Shown here: positions 56,154 to 64,000 of the stretch, piece by piece | How the letters are laid out: every line of letters starts with the position of its first letter | Position numbering within the stretch: position 1 is the stretch's first letter | Assembly (NCBI RefSeq): GCF_002368395.1 | Contig: NZ_AP018254.1 | Span: forward strand, 682,001 to 746,000 | DNA: 64,000 bases | From: Calothrix sp. NIES-3974 | GTDB taxonomy: Bacteria > Cyanobacteriota > Cyanobacteriia > Cyanobacteriales > Nostocaceae | Direction: 5' to 3' | The notes under the pieces: model-generated | What the model was told of the DNA's origin: nothing | Seen by the model: the letters and a program-made list of their open reading frames with translations, nothing else | Databases searched by the model: none | Made by a program: the position numbers and the translations under genes

Positions 56154-56534
56154 ATGAAAGATTTAATTATCCAGCAAATATTTATATCCATCGCTACTGT
56201 TAACTGGGAAGGATTAATCAGGTTCTATAGCCAATTGTTAGGTGTAAATCCAACCCAGTTAATACCAGGTAAATACGCTGAATTTATGATTAATTCGGTG
56301 AAAATTGCAATCTTTACCCCTAAAGCAGAACATATAACGGAATTTAATCAACCTCAACAATCACCACTGAGTTTGTGTATGATAGTAGAGGATTTAGATA
56401 ATGCGATCGCCTATCTCAAAAGTATTGATTACCTCCATACTGTGAGTATTCATGTTGCCTCCCATGGACGGGAAATTTACGTATATGACCCCGATGGCAA
56501 TCGAATTATTCTCTATCAACCTTTATTACCTTGA
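56154..56534 (+). CDS. VOC family protein
   Basis: 126 aa single VOC module: QIFISIATVNWEGLIRFYSQL at the start and YVYDPDGNRIILYQP at the end, with the usual metal-binding Glu replaced (EIYVYDPDGNRI keeps an Asp). Substrate unknown. The gene stands alone. Confidence 0.82.
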   Translation: MKDLIIQQIFISIATVNWEGLIRFYSQLLGVNPTQLIPGKYAEFMINSVKIAIFTPKAEHITEFNQPQQSPLSLCMIVEDLDNAIAYLKSIDYLHTVSIHVASHGREIYVYDPDGNRIILYQPLLP

Positions 56535-56598
56535 ATTAAGCAAATATACGTATTTAATCATTTTTAGTGTATTACTTTTAAAGATTTTTTGATGAATA

Positions 56599-57057
56599 AT
56601 GACAAGAATCATGAAAAATATTCACTATCTTGCTTGGGGTTTACTATTCAACCTTTCGATTTATATTCCAGCTCAAGCTGAATCCGTAAATTCCTATCCA
56701 CCTTCGATTCCAATAAATACCCCAGACAACAAAAATATTCAGAATCCAGCAACCTTACCACCCATCAATCGCGCAGATGATTTAATCACCCAACCAGCAA
56801 CCATTAACAATAATTGGATGCAACCACAACCGGTTCAAAATCAGCCAAATACCACTTCCAATCATACTTTTCCCCTGATTCGTGAAGATGGATGTCGTCA
56901 AGCCAATCCCCTCGACTTTTTCAAAGACCCCAGTGCAATTCTCGAAAAATGTGAAAAGCAAGCTACCATCGAACCCCTACCACGGACTGAACAGTTGGAA
57001 TACTTTAAAGTCCCCAGTTTAGATTCTGGTGTCAAACTGCGAGTTACCGATTTTTAA
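56599..57057 (+). CDS. Small exported protein of unknown function
   Basis: 152 aa, or 148 if the ATG at 56611 (MKNIHYL) is used. A signal peptide is clear (hydrophobic LAWGLLFNLSIYIPAQA, cleavage probably after AQA). The mature part is rich in Asn, Pro and Gln (about 30-95), then has two Cys (DGCRQANPLDFF and EKCEKQ) near a charged C-terminus. No family recognised. It may be periplasmic. Confidence 0.65.
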   Translation: MTRIMKNIHYLAWGLLFNLSIYIPAQAESVNSYPPSIPINTPDNKNIQNPATLPPINRADDLITQPATINNNWMQPQPVQNQPNTTSNHTFPLIREDGCRQANPLDFFKDPSAILEKCEKQATIEPLPRTEQLEYFKVPSLDSGVKLRVTDF

Positions 57058-57670
57058 AGCTATATTTTTAACCAAGTGAGTAGGGAGTGGGAAGAGACGC
57101 GACATGTCGCGTCTGTACGGGAGGGTATATAATTAAAGCCTTTTTGATTAAAAACAAAGTGTGTTTTAGCCTATTTTCCCATGATGACAATGGGACTGGA
57201 TTGACATTTGTAACTATGTGTATTATATTATATTACATAATGACAGCCTAAATCCCAGATTTTCCACAAAAACCGAAAACTTTCAGGGAGCAAGGAAAAG
57301 AGAATAGTCGTCATGTACTACGTAAACTAGAACTGATGAAAGTTAGTTTTCCCACTTCTGACACCCTGTTTTCTAGCAAGTTTTCCATGTCGTTTGGACA
57401 CAATAAAATAAGAAAATAGTTTATTTCTACTTCCTCTGCATCAAGGGAGAAAGATAATTAATTAAGCCCTGACTTAAAACTTACCATTCACCGGTGATAA
57501 ATACAGGTAAATATTGTTGGTCTGTGTTAGAAGTTAGAGTGTGCGAACAACGGAGTTTGTCGCACATCAACGAACAATCTAATATCCTCAGCAAATGAAG
57601 GGTATGAAATTATCCCGTTAACTATCATATATCATAATTTAAATCCCAAATCTAAAATCCAAAATCGATT
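57058..57670. other. Intergenic region with palindrome and heptamers
   Basis: It has a palindrome AGACGCGACATGTCGCGTCT (57095-57114) after the preceding gene and, directly before rtcB, CCAAATC/TAAAATC-type heptamers (57643-57670). No gene is seen. Confidence 0.55.
57095..57114. terminator. Perfect palindrome after a gene end
   Basis: The 20-bp palindrome AGACGCGACATGTCGCGTCT lies 38 bases after the preceding stop codon. No T-run follows, so its role as terminator is only possible. Confidence 0.4.
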
Positions 57671-58852
57671 ATGCCTTATCAAAAATTAGAATTAAAAACT
57701 CCATCACCCATATTATCCTGGGCAAATCATGAACTGGGAAGTGATGAAAGTAAAATGGCTCAAAACGTTGCTTCCTTACCATTTGTATTTAAACATGTTG
57801 CCTTAATGCCCGATGTTCATTTAGGAAAAGGGGCACTAGTTGGTTCAGTAATTGCCACAAAAGAAGCGATTATTCCAGCCGCAGTTGGTGTGGATATTGG
57901 ATGTGGAATGGCAGCAATTAAAACACCTTTTTCTGGAGATAAACTAGAGGGAAAACTTAAGCAAATTCGTCAAGAAATTGAAGCCGCTATTCCTACTGGT
58001 TTTGAGGAAAATAAAGACATCGAAAAAACCGTAACTAACTGGCAAAAATGGCGGGAATTTAATCAGCTGCATCCAGGGGTGCAGGATTTGCAAACCAAAG
58101 CCATGCGACAAATGGGTTCTTTAGGTGGTGGTAATCACTTTATTGAAGTCTGTTTAGATACAGATAATCAAGTGTGGTTGATGTTACATTCCGGTTCTCG
58201 TCATATTGGCAATAAATTGGCTAGCTGTCATATCGATACAGCGAAGGAATTGGCGAAAATGGCACAAATCAAACTTCCTGATGCTGATTTAGCCTATTTT
58301 GTGGCTGGTACACCCGAATTTGCAGCCTATTGGCATGATTTGCAATGGGCACAAAATTATGCGCGTATGAATCGCGATGTGATGATGGCAAGGTTCAAAC
58401 GCATCCTGGAGAAACATCTTGCGGGAGGAAAACCATTTAAACCTTTGCTGGAAGTCAATTGCCATCACAACTACGCAGAAAGGGAGGTACACTTTGGCGA
58501 AGAGGTCTATGTCACCCGTAAAGGTGCTGTCCGCGCTCAAACTGAAGATTACGGGATTATTCCCGGTTCAATGGGTGCGAAGTCCTACATCGTCAAAGGT
58601 AAAGGCTGTGCTGATAGTTTTTGCTCCTGTAGTCACGGTGCAGGTCGGTTGATGTCCCGTAGCAAAGCCAAAGGAGTGTATACTTTGGATGATTTGATTG
58701 CGCAAACCGCCGGGGTAGAATGCCGTAAGGATGAAGGGGTAATCGATGAAATTCCCGGAGCTTATAAGCCGATTGAACAGGTAATGGAAAATCAAGCGGA
58801 TTTAGTGGAGGTGGTTGCGACTTTGAAGCAGGTAGTGTGTGTTAAAGGGTAA
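57671..58852 (+). CDS. rtcB: RtcB-type RNA ligase
   Basis: 393 aa. The RtcB signatures are present: MPDVHLGKGALVGSVIATK, GVDIGCGMAAI with the Mn-binding Cys, GGGNHFIEV, HSGSRHIGNKLA and NCHHNYAERE, and the guanylylated His in FCSCSHGAGRLMSRSKA. It joins RNA 2',3'-cyclic phosphate or 3'-phosphate ends to 5'-OH using GTP, in RNA repair or tRNA processing. No archease gene is adjacent. The start is directly after heptameric repeats. Confidence 0.95.
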   Translation: MPYQKLELKTPSPILSWANHELGSDESKMAQNVASLPFVFKHVALMPDVHLGKGALVGSVIATKEAIIPAAVGVDIGCGMAAIKTPFSGDKLEGKLKQIRQEIEAAIPTGFEENKDIEKTVTNWQKWREFNQLHPGVQDLQTKAMRQMGSLGGGNHFIEVCLDTDNQVWLMLHSGSRHIGNKLASCHIDTAKELAKMAQIKLPDADLAYFVAGTPEFAAYWHDLQWAQNYARMNRDVMMARFKRILEKHLAGGKPFKPLLEVNCHHNYAEREVHFGEEVYVTRKGAVRAQTEDYGIIPGSMGAKSYIVKGKGCADSFCSCSHGAGRLMSRSKAKGVYTLDDLIAQTAGVECRKDEGVIDEIPGAYKPIEQVMENQADLVEVVATLKQVVCVKG

Positions 58853-58867
58853 AGTTAGCTGGTTTTT

Positions 58868-58918
58868 ATTGACTGCTGAATGTTGACTGTTGACCGTGAA
58901 CCGTCAACGGTCAACCAA
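58868..58918. repeat. STRR heptamer run between convergent genes
   Basis: Units TTGACTG, TTGACCG, TGAACCG, TCAACGG and TCAACCA lie between the ends of rtcB and the phosphopantetheinyl transferase gene. Confidence 0.65.
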
Positions 58919-58923
58919 TTGGA

Positions 58924-59670
58924 TCAATATTGCCAGCACTTGATTGAACTGATTTTACCCGGAACAGCGATCGCAGCGACGGTATTATGTTCGGGAACAA
59001 GTTCTAGTAAACTCCAGTCACTGACGGATAGGAGTTTAGCTGGTTCGTTGCCGTTGATGCTGACTTCGATTTTTTGTAATTGGGAAATACCTGCACCAGT
59101 GGCTTTGAGATATGCTTCCTTACACGTCCAATACCGGAAGAATATCTCTTGTTTCTGGTAAGGTGAGAGTGATCGCATCACAGCATATTCATTGGTGGAG
59201 AAAAATTGCTGGGCTAAGGAAAGTACATCAGAAACGGGACGTACATACTCTAAGTCAATCCCGATGGGACGATTTTGACACACAGCTAGCAATGCTAATC
59301 CTTGACAATGGGATAAATTAAACCAGATTTTGCGATCGCTAAACTTTTCTGAGAGTACTGGCTTACCAAATTCTTCGTAACTAAATTCTACTTCCCCAGG
59401 TGTAACATTGAGATATTGACTTAAAATAGTTCGTAGAATACCCCGTCCAGCAGTAAAGCGTTGGCGATGTTGTTGGAAATAAAAACGGTCAGCCCGCGAT
59501 AATTCATCAGCAGATAAAATCGTGGCAAAATGTTTTAAAGTAGACTCAGATTGATCTAAATCAATCCGCCAGATGTGAATTTCATCCGGTAGTATTGTCA
59601 TTTCCTTCGGTGCAGGTAGCCATGCGCTAGGGCTGTTGATGGTTGAGGTACGCAGTTTAGGTCTTTGCAT
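58924..59670 (-). CDS. Sfp-type 4'-phosphopantetheinyl transferase
   Basis: 248 aa. The Mg-binding pair is seen in GIDLEYVRP and FFRYWTCKEAYLKATG, the signature of Sfp/HetI-type enzymes. It transfers phosphopantetheine from CoA to carrier proteins of polyketide, peptide or heterocyst glycolipid synthesis. No synthase is adjacent. The N-terminus before DEIHIWRIDL is poorly conserved, so the exact start is uncertain. Confidence 0.92.
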   Translation of the reverse strand: MQRPKLRTSTINSPSAWLPAPKEMTILPDEIHIWRIDLDQSESTLKHFATILSADELSRADRFYFQQHRQRFTAGRGILRTILSQYLNVTPGEVEFSYEEFGKPVLSEKFSDRKIWFNLSHCQGLALLAVCQNRPIGIDLEYVRPVSDVLSLAQQFFSTNEYAVMRSLSPYQKQEIFFRYWTCKEAYLKATGAGISQLQKIEVSINGNEPAKLLSVSDWSLLELVPEHNTVAAIAVPGKISSIKCWQY

Positions 59671-61074
59671 TTTAATATCTTCAGTGTGTGCGACTTCCAG
59701 TGAAAGCCGAATGAAATTAGTTTAGAGGAACAGGGTCGATTTCATATTCAAAAAGTAAGCCCGGAACATAGCCCATCTTTTTTCGTCAGTTGTTTTAATC
59801 AAGTAATTATTGTTTTGCTTGACGAAAATTGACAGCTAGTTAATTTTGCCTACTTGGTAGATACACTAATTTCCACAACAAATTGGCACAGTGTGCAGTC
59901 ACTGCTGTAAATTTAAATTGGGCAATTTTAGTTGTTGTTTTAACCTGTGGGTTATTTCATCTTCGCTGGTATTGGCTAGGGACTGTGGAGTTTGTCTCTA
60001 GCCTGTCTACCATGAATTATTAGTGAAGTCTATTCATATCTTTGTTTAGTTTAGCTGAAGCAGTTATCAAGGAACTGTTAAGCATGACAATATCTTGATA
60101 TTTTTACTCCTTATTTTAGGAATTTAGGGTAAATCAGCCTGATTGTCCTGAATGAACTCAAAAAGGCTTGATATTAGCATTCTTCTCGTCTTGTATTATT
60201 AATTGAGAATTCACAAGTAAACGGGTCAATTTCCAAAAGGTTCAAATATTTATTTCACAAATAAGTCAACATAGCTTTTACAGGAAATAAATTGGACACA
60301 GTAACAGTAACTATACCGAGAAAAATCATCTAGATATAGCTAGTCAAATACAGGAGTATCATCCCATTGAAAAGTTAAATTCAATCGGATAGGTGAATAA
60401 GTAATATTTGTTAAGCTTTGACACATTTAAATTGTATATCTACTCATTGTTGAAGTTAACTGTTAACGGTTAACAATCAACGATCAACAACCTGTAAAGC
60501 AGTTATACAAAGATGAGCTTGAGCTTAAAAGTTCAGGTTCACAGAAACTTCATATTGCTGTTAATTTCCTATTGTAGTGATTTTTATCAAAAAATAAATA
60601 GTCAAAAATTATAAAAATATAAAATGTCACATTTCTAAATTTTTTTAGTTATAATGAGTTGATTCGGACAAGATTAGATATAATTACTTCCAAGATTAAA
60701 AATCATAATTACGCTTACAATTTTCCTAATATCAATTCATCACCACGAATATATTTTTTCCTACTTTAGTATTTTCAAACCAACAAAATAATAAATCTAA
60801 ATCTCCACATTTTCCATTGATAATTGTATTTAGCCGCACTAAGTTTTTGAGTATGTCCAGTCATATCCACCATACCTGAAAAAACGTGAGTACTACGACG
60901 GATTCAAAGAACCCCTCTCCCTCTTGTAGAGAAATTTTAGAAACATTTATTTTTGGTTAAAACTACGGATTTTGCCGCCCCTCTCCTCTGTATTACAGAG
61001 GGATTGGCTGAATTTCTTAAAAAATCATGTATAATATAATTCTATAACTTCGATTCATCACGGAGCAGGGGATA
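59671..61074. other. 1404-base intergenic region
   Basis: AT-rich and without recognisable gene or RNA. A STRR run lies at about 60451-60489 (TTAACTG, TTAACGG, TTAACAA, TCAACGA, TCAACAA). The region could hold an undetected small RNA but there is no positive evidence. Confidence 0.5.
60451..60489. repeat. STRR heptamer run
   Basis: Five consecutive 7-base units, TTAACTG through TCAACAA, the most regular instance in the window. Confidence 0.65.
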
Positions 61075-62403
61075 ATGGAGTGGCAAAAACTACTGACTCC
61101 GCAACGCTTAGGGAAAAAAGAAGCGGAAGATATTCGCTATCACCGCACCCCCTTTCATAAAGATTACGACCGGATTGTTTTTTCTTCTCCCTTTCGTCGT
61201 CTCAAGGATAAAACCCAAGTTTTTTCCCTAGCAAAAAATGATTATATTCGTACCCGTTTGATTCACAGTTTAGAAGTATCTTGTGTGGGGAGGTCATTAG
61301 GAAGAATAGTTGGTTACGACATTGTTCAGCGTCATCATTTAGATAATTTAGATTTAAGTGCATCAGACTTTGGTGATATTGTTGCAGCTGCATGTTTAGC
61401 CCATGATATCGGTAATCCCCCCTTTGGTCATTCAGGGGAAGATGCAATTCAAACAGGATTTAAAAATTGGTATAATCAGCTAATTAATAGTGTGGAATCA
61501 TTATTAAGTATTGCGGAAAAAACAGATTTAGATTTGTTTGAAGGGAATGCGCAGGGATTTCGGATTTTAACAAAATTAGAAACCCAACCTCGTTTAGGGG
61601 GAATGCGTTTAACTTGTCCAACTTTAGCCGCATTTACTAAGTATCCTAGAGAATCCTATATTCCCCCAGAAAAATTAAACGGTTACACAGGTTGCAGTGT
61701 CAAAAAATACGGTTTTTTTCAAGCCGAAAAAGAATTATTTAGTCAGGTTGCACAGCAGGTAGGATTAATCCGTCGTCATCCCGATATCGCTTGGTGGTGT
61801 CGTCATCCTTTAGCTTTTTTAATGGAAGCTGCGGATGATATTTGTTACTCGATTGTAGATGTGGAAGATGGGTATCGGATGGGTTATATTAGTTTTGAAC
61901 AAGCCCGTGATTTATTAGCTGCGATCGCTAATTTAGATTTATCCCATCACCATGCAAGTAATGCGGAGTTAATTAAGCATTTGCGTGCAAAGTCAATTAA
62001 TAATTTAGTGGATGAAACCGCATCTATTTTTCTCGATTTTGAATCGGAAATTTTGGCTGGTAAGTTTGATAATAATTTATTAAAATTGAGTAAATACTTG
62101 CCAGAATTACAAAATATAGCGACAACGGTATCCACACAAGTTTTCCTACATCCAGATGTTTTAGAAACCAGAATAGCTGGATATGAGGTTTTAGGGAAAT
62201 TATTTACCGATTTCATCGATGCAGTTTTAAGTAATAGTAAAAAATCCGAATTAATTTTACTAACTTTACCCGAAAAATATCGCCCTTTCCCCAATGAAAG
62301 TTTGTATAACAAAATTCTGCGGATTACCGATTATATTTCGGGGATGAGTGATTCCTATGCAACCAGCATATTTAAAAAATATAGTGGTATTTCCTTGGGT
62401 TAA
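61075..62403 (+). CDS. dgt: dNTP triphosphohydrolase (dGTPase-like)
   Basis: 442 aa HD-domain enzyme. It has FSSPFRRLKDKTQVF, RLIHSLEVSCVGRSLG and the HD pair in CLAHDIGNPPFGHSGEDA, followed by MEAADDICYSIVDVEDG. It hydrolyses deoxynucleoside triphosphates to nucleoside and triphosphate and so controls dNTP pools. The ATG at 61075 is eight bases after GGGGAT, which can be the ribosome site. The length matches type 2 bacterial dNTPases. Confidence 0.93.
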   Translation: MEWQKLLTPQRLGKKEAEDIRYHRTPFHKDYDRIVFSSPFRRLKDKTQVFSLAKNDYIRTRLIHSLEVSCVGRSLGRIVGYDIVQRHHLDNLDLSASDFGDIVAAACLAHDIGNPPFGHSGEDAIQTGFKNWYNQLINSVESLLSIAEKTDLDLFEGNAQGFRILTKLETQPRLGGMRLTCPTLAAFTKYPRESYIPPEKLNGYTGCSVKKYGFFQAEKELFSQVAQQVGLIRRHPDIAWWCRHPLAFLMEAADDICYSIVDVEDGYRMGYISFEQARDLLAAIANLDLSHHHASNAELIKHLRAKSINNLVDETASIFLDFESEILAGKFDNNLLKLSKYLPELQNIATTVSTQVFLHPDVLETRIAGYEVLGKLFTDFIDAVLSNSKKSELILLTLPEKYRPFPNESLYNKILRITDYISGMSDSYATSIFKKYSGISLG

Positions 62404-62458
62404 ATTAAACGGTAAAATTAACTTTGATTTGAAAACACATCAGGTTGGAAAATACATC

Positions 62459-63229
62459 ATGGTATCCGTAGCTAACCAAATTGTCCTCATTACAGGTGCA
62501 AGTAGCGGAATTGGTGCATCCTGTGCCAAAATATTTGCAGCCGCAGGAGCAAAATTAATTTTGGCAGCCAGACGGTTAGAAAGATTACAGATACTGGAAA
62601 AACAGATTCAGCAAGAATGTCCAACTGATACCTATCTAATTCAACTAGATGTACGCGATCGCTCTGCTGTCGAAAATGCGATCGCCAACCTACCTCAACA
62701 ATGGCAAAGTATTAATATTTTGATTAATAATGCTGGTCTTAGTCGTGGTTTAGATAAAATTCAGTCCGGGGATTTTCAAGACTGGGAAGAAATGATTGAT
62801 ACCAATATTAAGGGTTTATTGTATGTGAGTCGCTACGTAATTTCCGGTATGCTTGAACGAGAATATGGACATATTATTAACATTGGTTCCATTGCCGGAC
62901 ATCAAACCTATCCCGGTGGAAACGTCTACTGTGGAACAAAAGCCGCAGTTAAAGCCATTTCCGAGGGGATGAAATTAGATTTAGTCGGTACACCAATTCG
63001 GGTGACATCCGTAGACCCAGGTATGGTGGAAACAGAATTTAGTCAGGTTCGCTTTCACGGAGACGTTGAACGTGCTACTAGTGTTTATCAAGGTATGCAA
63101 CCCCTAACTGCGGACGATATCGCGGATGTCGTCTTTTTTTGCGCAACCCGTCCTCCCCATGTGAATATTAATCAGGTGATTCTCATGCCAGTTGATCAAG
63201 CTAGTAGCACCCTAGTACATCGTCGTTAG
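62459..63229 (+). CDS. SDR family NADP-dependent dehydrogenase (YdfG-like)
   Basis: 256 aa classical SDR: TGASSGIGASCAKIF, NNAGLSR, NIGSIAGHQTYPGGNVYCGTKAA (catalytic Ser, Tyr and Lys) and DPGMVETEFS. It resembles YdfG, an NADP-dependent 3-hydroxy-acid/serine dehydrogenase. The frame is open from 62348, inside the preceding gene, but the ATG at 62459 (MVSVANQIV) gives the family start, so it is chosen. It follows the dNTPase gene by 55 bases and may be co-transcribed. Confidence 0.88.
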   Translation: MVSVANQIVLITGASSGIGASCAKIFAAAGAKLILAARRLERLQILEKQIQQECPTDTYLIQLDVRDRSAVENAIANLPQQWQSINILINNAGLSRGLDKIQSGDFQDWEEMIDTNIKGLLYVSRYVISGMLEREYGHIINIGSIAGHQTYPGGNVYCGTKAAVKAISEGMKLDLVGTPIRVTSVDPGMVETEFSQVRFHGDVERATSVYQGMQPLTADDIADVVFFCATRPPHVNINQVILMPVDQASSTLVHRR

Positions 63230-63256
63230 TAGAGACATAATATATTACGTCTCTAC
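63229..63256. terminator. Palindrome between convergent genes
   Basis: GTAGAGAC and GTCTCTAC are perfect outer arms around ATAATATATTAC. It overlaps the last base of the SDR gene and lies 52 bases from the end of the convergent kinase gene. Confidence 0.55.
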
Positions 63257-63307
63257 ATAAATATTACATTCTATATATTACGTCTCTTGACTAATTTTCA
63301 GCCAACC

Positions 63308-64000
63308 CTATTTAGTCGGAATAGTGATAATAAACTCCGTACCCTGACCAAGATGGGAAACACAAGTTAATTTACCTGCATGGGTTTCTTCAATAATTTG
63401 TTTCGCAATAGCTAATCCTAACCCTGTTCCTTTCCCCACTCCTTTAGTCGTAAATAAATGCTCGAATATTTTACTTTGAATTTCCGGAGTCATTCCTTTA
63501 CCATTATCTCGAATCCGAATTTGTAACTCTTCATCTGCCATACTTGTACTAATACAAATTCTCTGTGGATGAGCTTTTAATTCTTCCATACTTTGATTTT
63601 GTGACACTTCATCAAACATATCAATGGCATTAGCCAAAATATTCATAAATACTTGATTGAGTTGACCAGGGAAGCATTCAATCGGAGGTAAATCTCCATA
63701 TTCACGAATGACCTCGATTGCGGGACGATGCTCATTGGCTTTGAGACGATATTTGAGGATTAATAAAGTACTTTCCAAACCATCATGGATATTAGCAGTA
63801 ACTTTATGCTCCGTATCTGCGCGGGAGAAAGTTCGTAGACTGTTACTAATATTTTTAATTCGCTCAGTAGCTGTTTGCATACCTAATAATATTTTCGGTA
63901 AATCCTCCATGAGAAATTCTAAATCAATTTCTTCTGCACTTTCTTGAATAACTGATGTTGCTTCCACTTGTTCTTGATAAAGTTGTAAGTGACCTAAAAT
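63308..64000 (-). CDS. Sensor histidine kinase, C-terminal part (cut by window edge)
   Basis: The frame is open to the window edge (231 codons here) and so lacks its N-terminus. It carries a catalytic HATPase_c domain: N-box FMNILANAIDMFDE, G1 IRDNGKGMTPEIQ, and G2 TTKGVGKGTGLGLAI. Upstream, LLEDLP-like EFLMEDLPKILLGMQ and RTFSRADT match the dimerisation segment that follows the H-box in cyanobacterial hybrid kinases; the phospho-His itself is outside the window. Signal unknown. Confidence 0.88.
   Translation of the reverse strand: MLGHLQLYQEQVEATSVIQESAEEIDLEFLMEDLPKILLGMQTATERIKNISNSLRTFSRADTEHKVTANIHDGLESTLLILKYRLKANEHRPAIEVIREYGDLPPIECFPGQLNQVFMNILANAIDMFDEVSQNQSMEELKAHPQRICISTSMADEELQIRIRDNGKGMTPEIQSKIFEHLFTTKGVGKGTGLGLAIAKQIIEETHAGKLTCVSHLGQGTEFIITIPTK

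Noticed and set aside
1-64000. tRNA, rRNA, CRISPR array
   Set aside because: No GGTTCGAAxCC-type T-arm text, rRNA sequence or regularly spaced direct repeats with unique spacers were seen on reading.

Overview
The window is a stretch of a cyanobacterial chromosome, most likely from a filamentous heterocyst-forming (Nostocales-type) strain. The evidence is a photosystem II D1 gene (psbA), many HIP1 octamers (GCGATCGC), CpcT/CpeT-type and red-chlorophyll-catabolite-reductase-like genes, an AMIN-domain TonB receptor, pentapeptide-repeat proteins, and dense families of heptameric (STRR-type) and palindromic repeats. Base composition looks AT-rich. No rRNA, tRNA, CRISPR array or intact transposon was seen.

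Layout. 0.3-1.1 kb: pirin. 1.2-2.0 kb: three near-identical tandem copies of a ~257-bp non-coding unit. 2.3-11.4 kb: a same-strand block for fermentation and lower glycolysis (pyruvate formate-lyase activase without a visible pflB, AdhE, an ADP-forming acyl-CoA synthetase fused to a GNAT domain, 6-phosphofructokinase, a histidine phosphatase). A D-lactate dehydrogenase at 26.5 kb and a class I aldolase at 54.8 kb fit the same metabolism. 11.8-16 kb: exported proteins (pentapeptide/TPR, CpcT/CpeT-like, one unknown). 16.1-20.8 kb: SDR dehydrogenase, GH63-like glycosidase and SMP-30/gluconolactonase, which could form a sugar-oxidation set. 21-26 kb: ferric-reductase-like flavocytochrome, a 49-aa membrane peptide, SWIM protein, HExxH protein and LRV-repeat protein. 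27.6-31 kb: bioD, a nuclease-fold protein, and a RelE-type toxin-antitoxin pair between 87-bp direct repeats. 31.6-36.1 kb: TonB receptor, VOC protein and metal/siderophore-binding lipoprotein. 37-46 kb: a lipoprotein with a CRP-type site upstream, an orphan HlyD adaptor, two NAD(P)-binding proteins, an RCCR-like gene, a broken TnpB with a divergent ribbon-helix-helix gene, glutathione peroxidase, and a DnaJ-pentapeptide fusion. 46.7-47.9 kb: LigT-like protein and debris that looks like a restriction-modification pair. 48-49.5 kb: DAHP synthase with a long leader. 49.6-64 kb: Mn/Ca exporter, xseB, psbA, LOG protein, class I aldolase, RtcB, Sfp-type phosphopantetheinyl transferase, dNTPase, SDR, and part of a histidine kinase running off the right edge.

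The most striking signal is upstream of DAHP synthase. Two short ORFs in tandem (48073-48135 and 48341-48475) are packed with Tyr, Phe and Trp codons. Each is followed by a perfect long-loop stem and then a terminator hairpin with a T-run. In the second unit the two structures share a strand and are mutually exclusive. This looks like a double ribosome-mediated attenuator sensing aromatic aminoacyl-tRNAs in front of the first enzyme of the aromatic pathway. All functional statements come from reading sequence and remembered family motifs; no searches were run.
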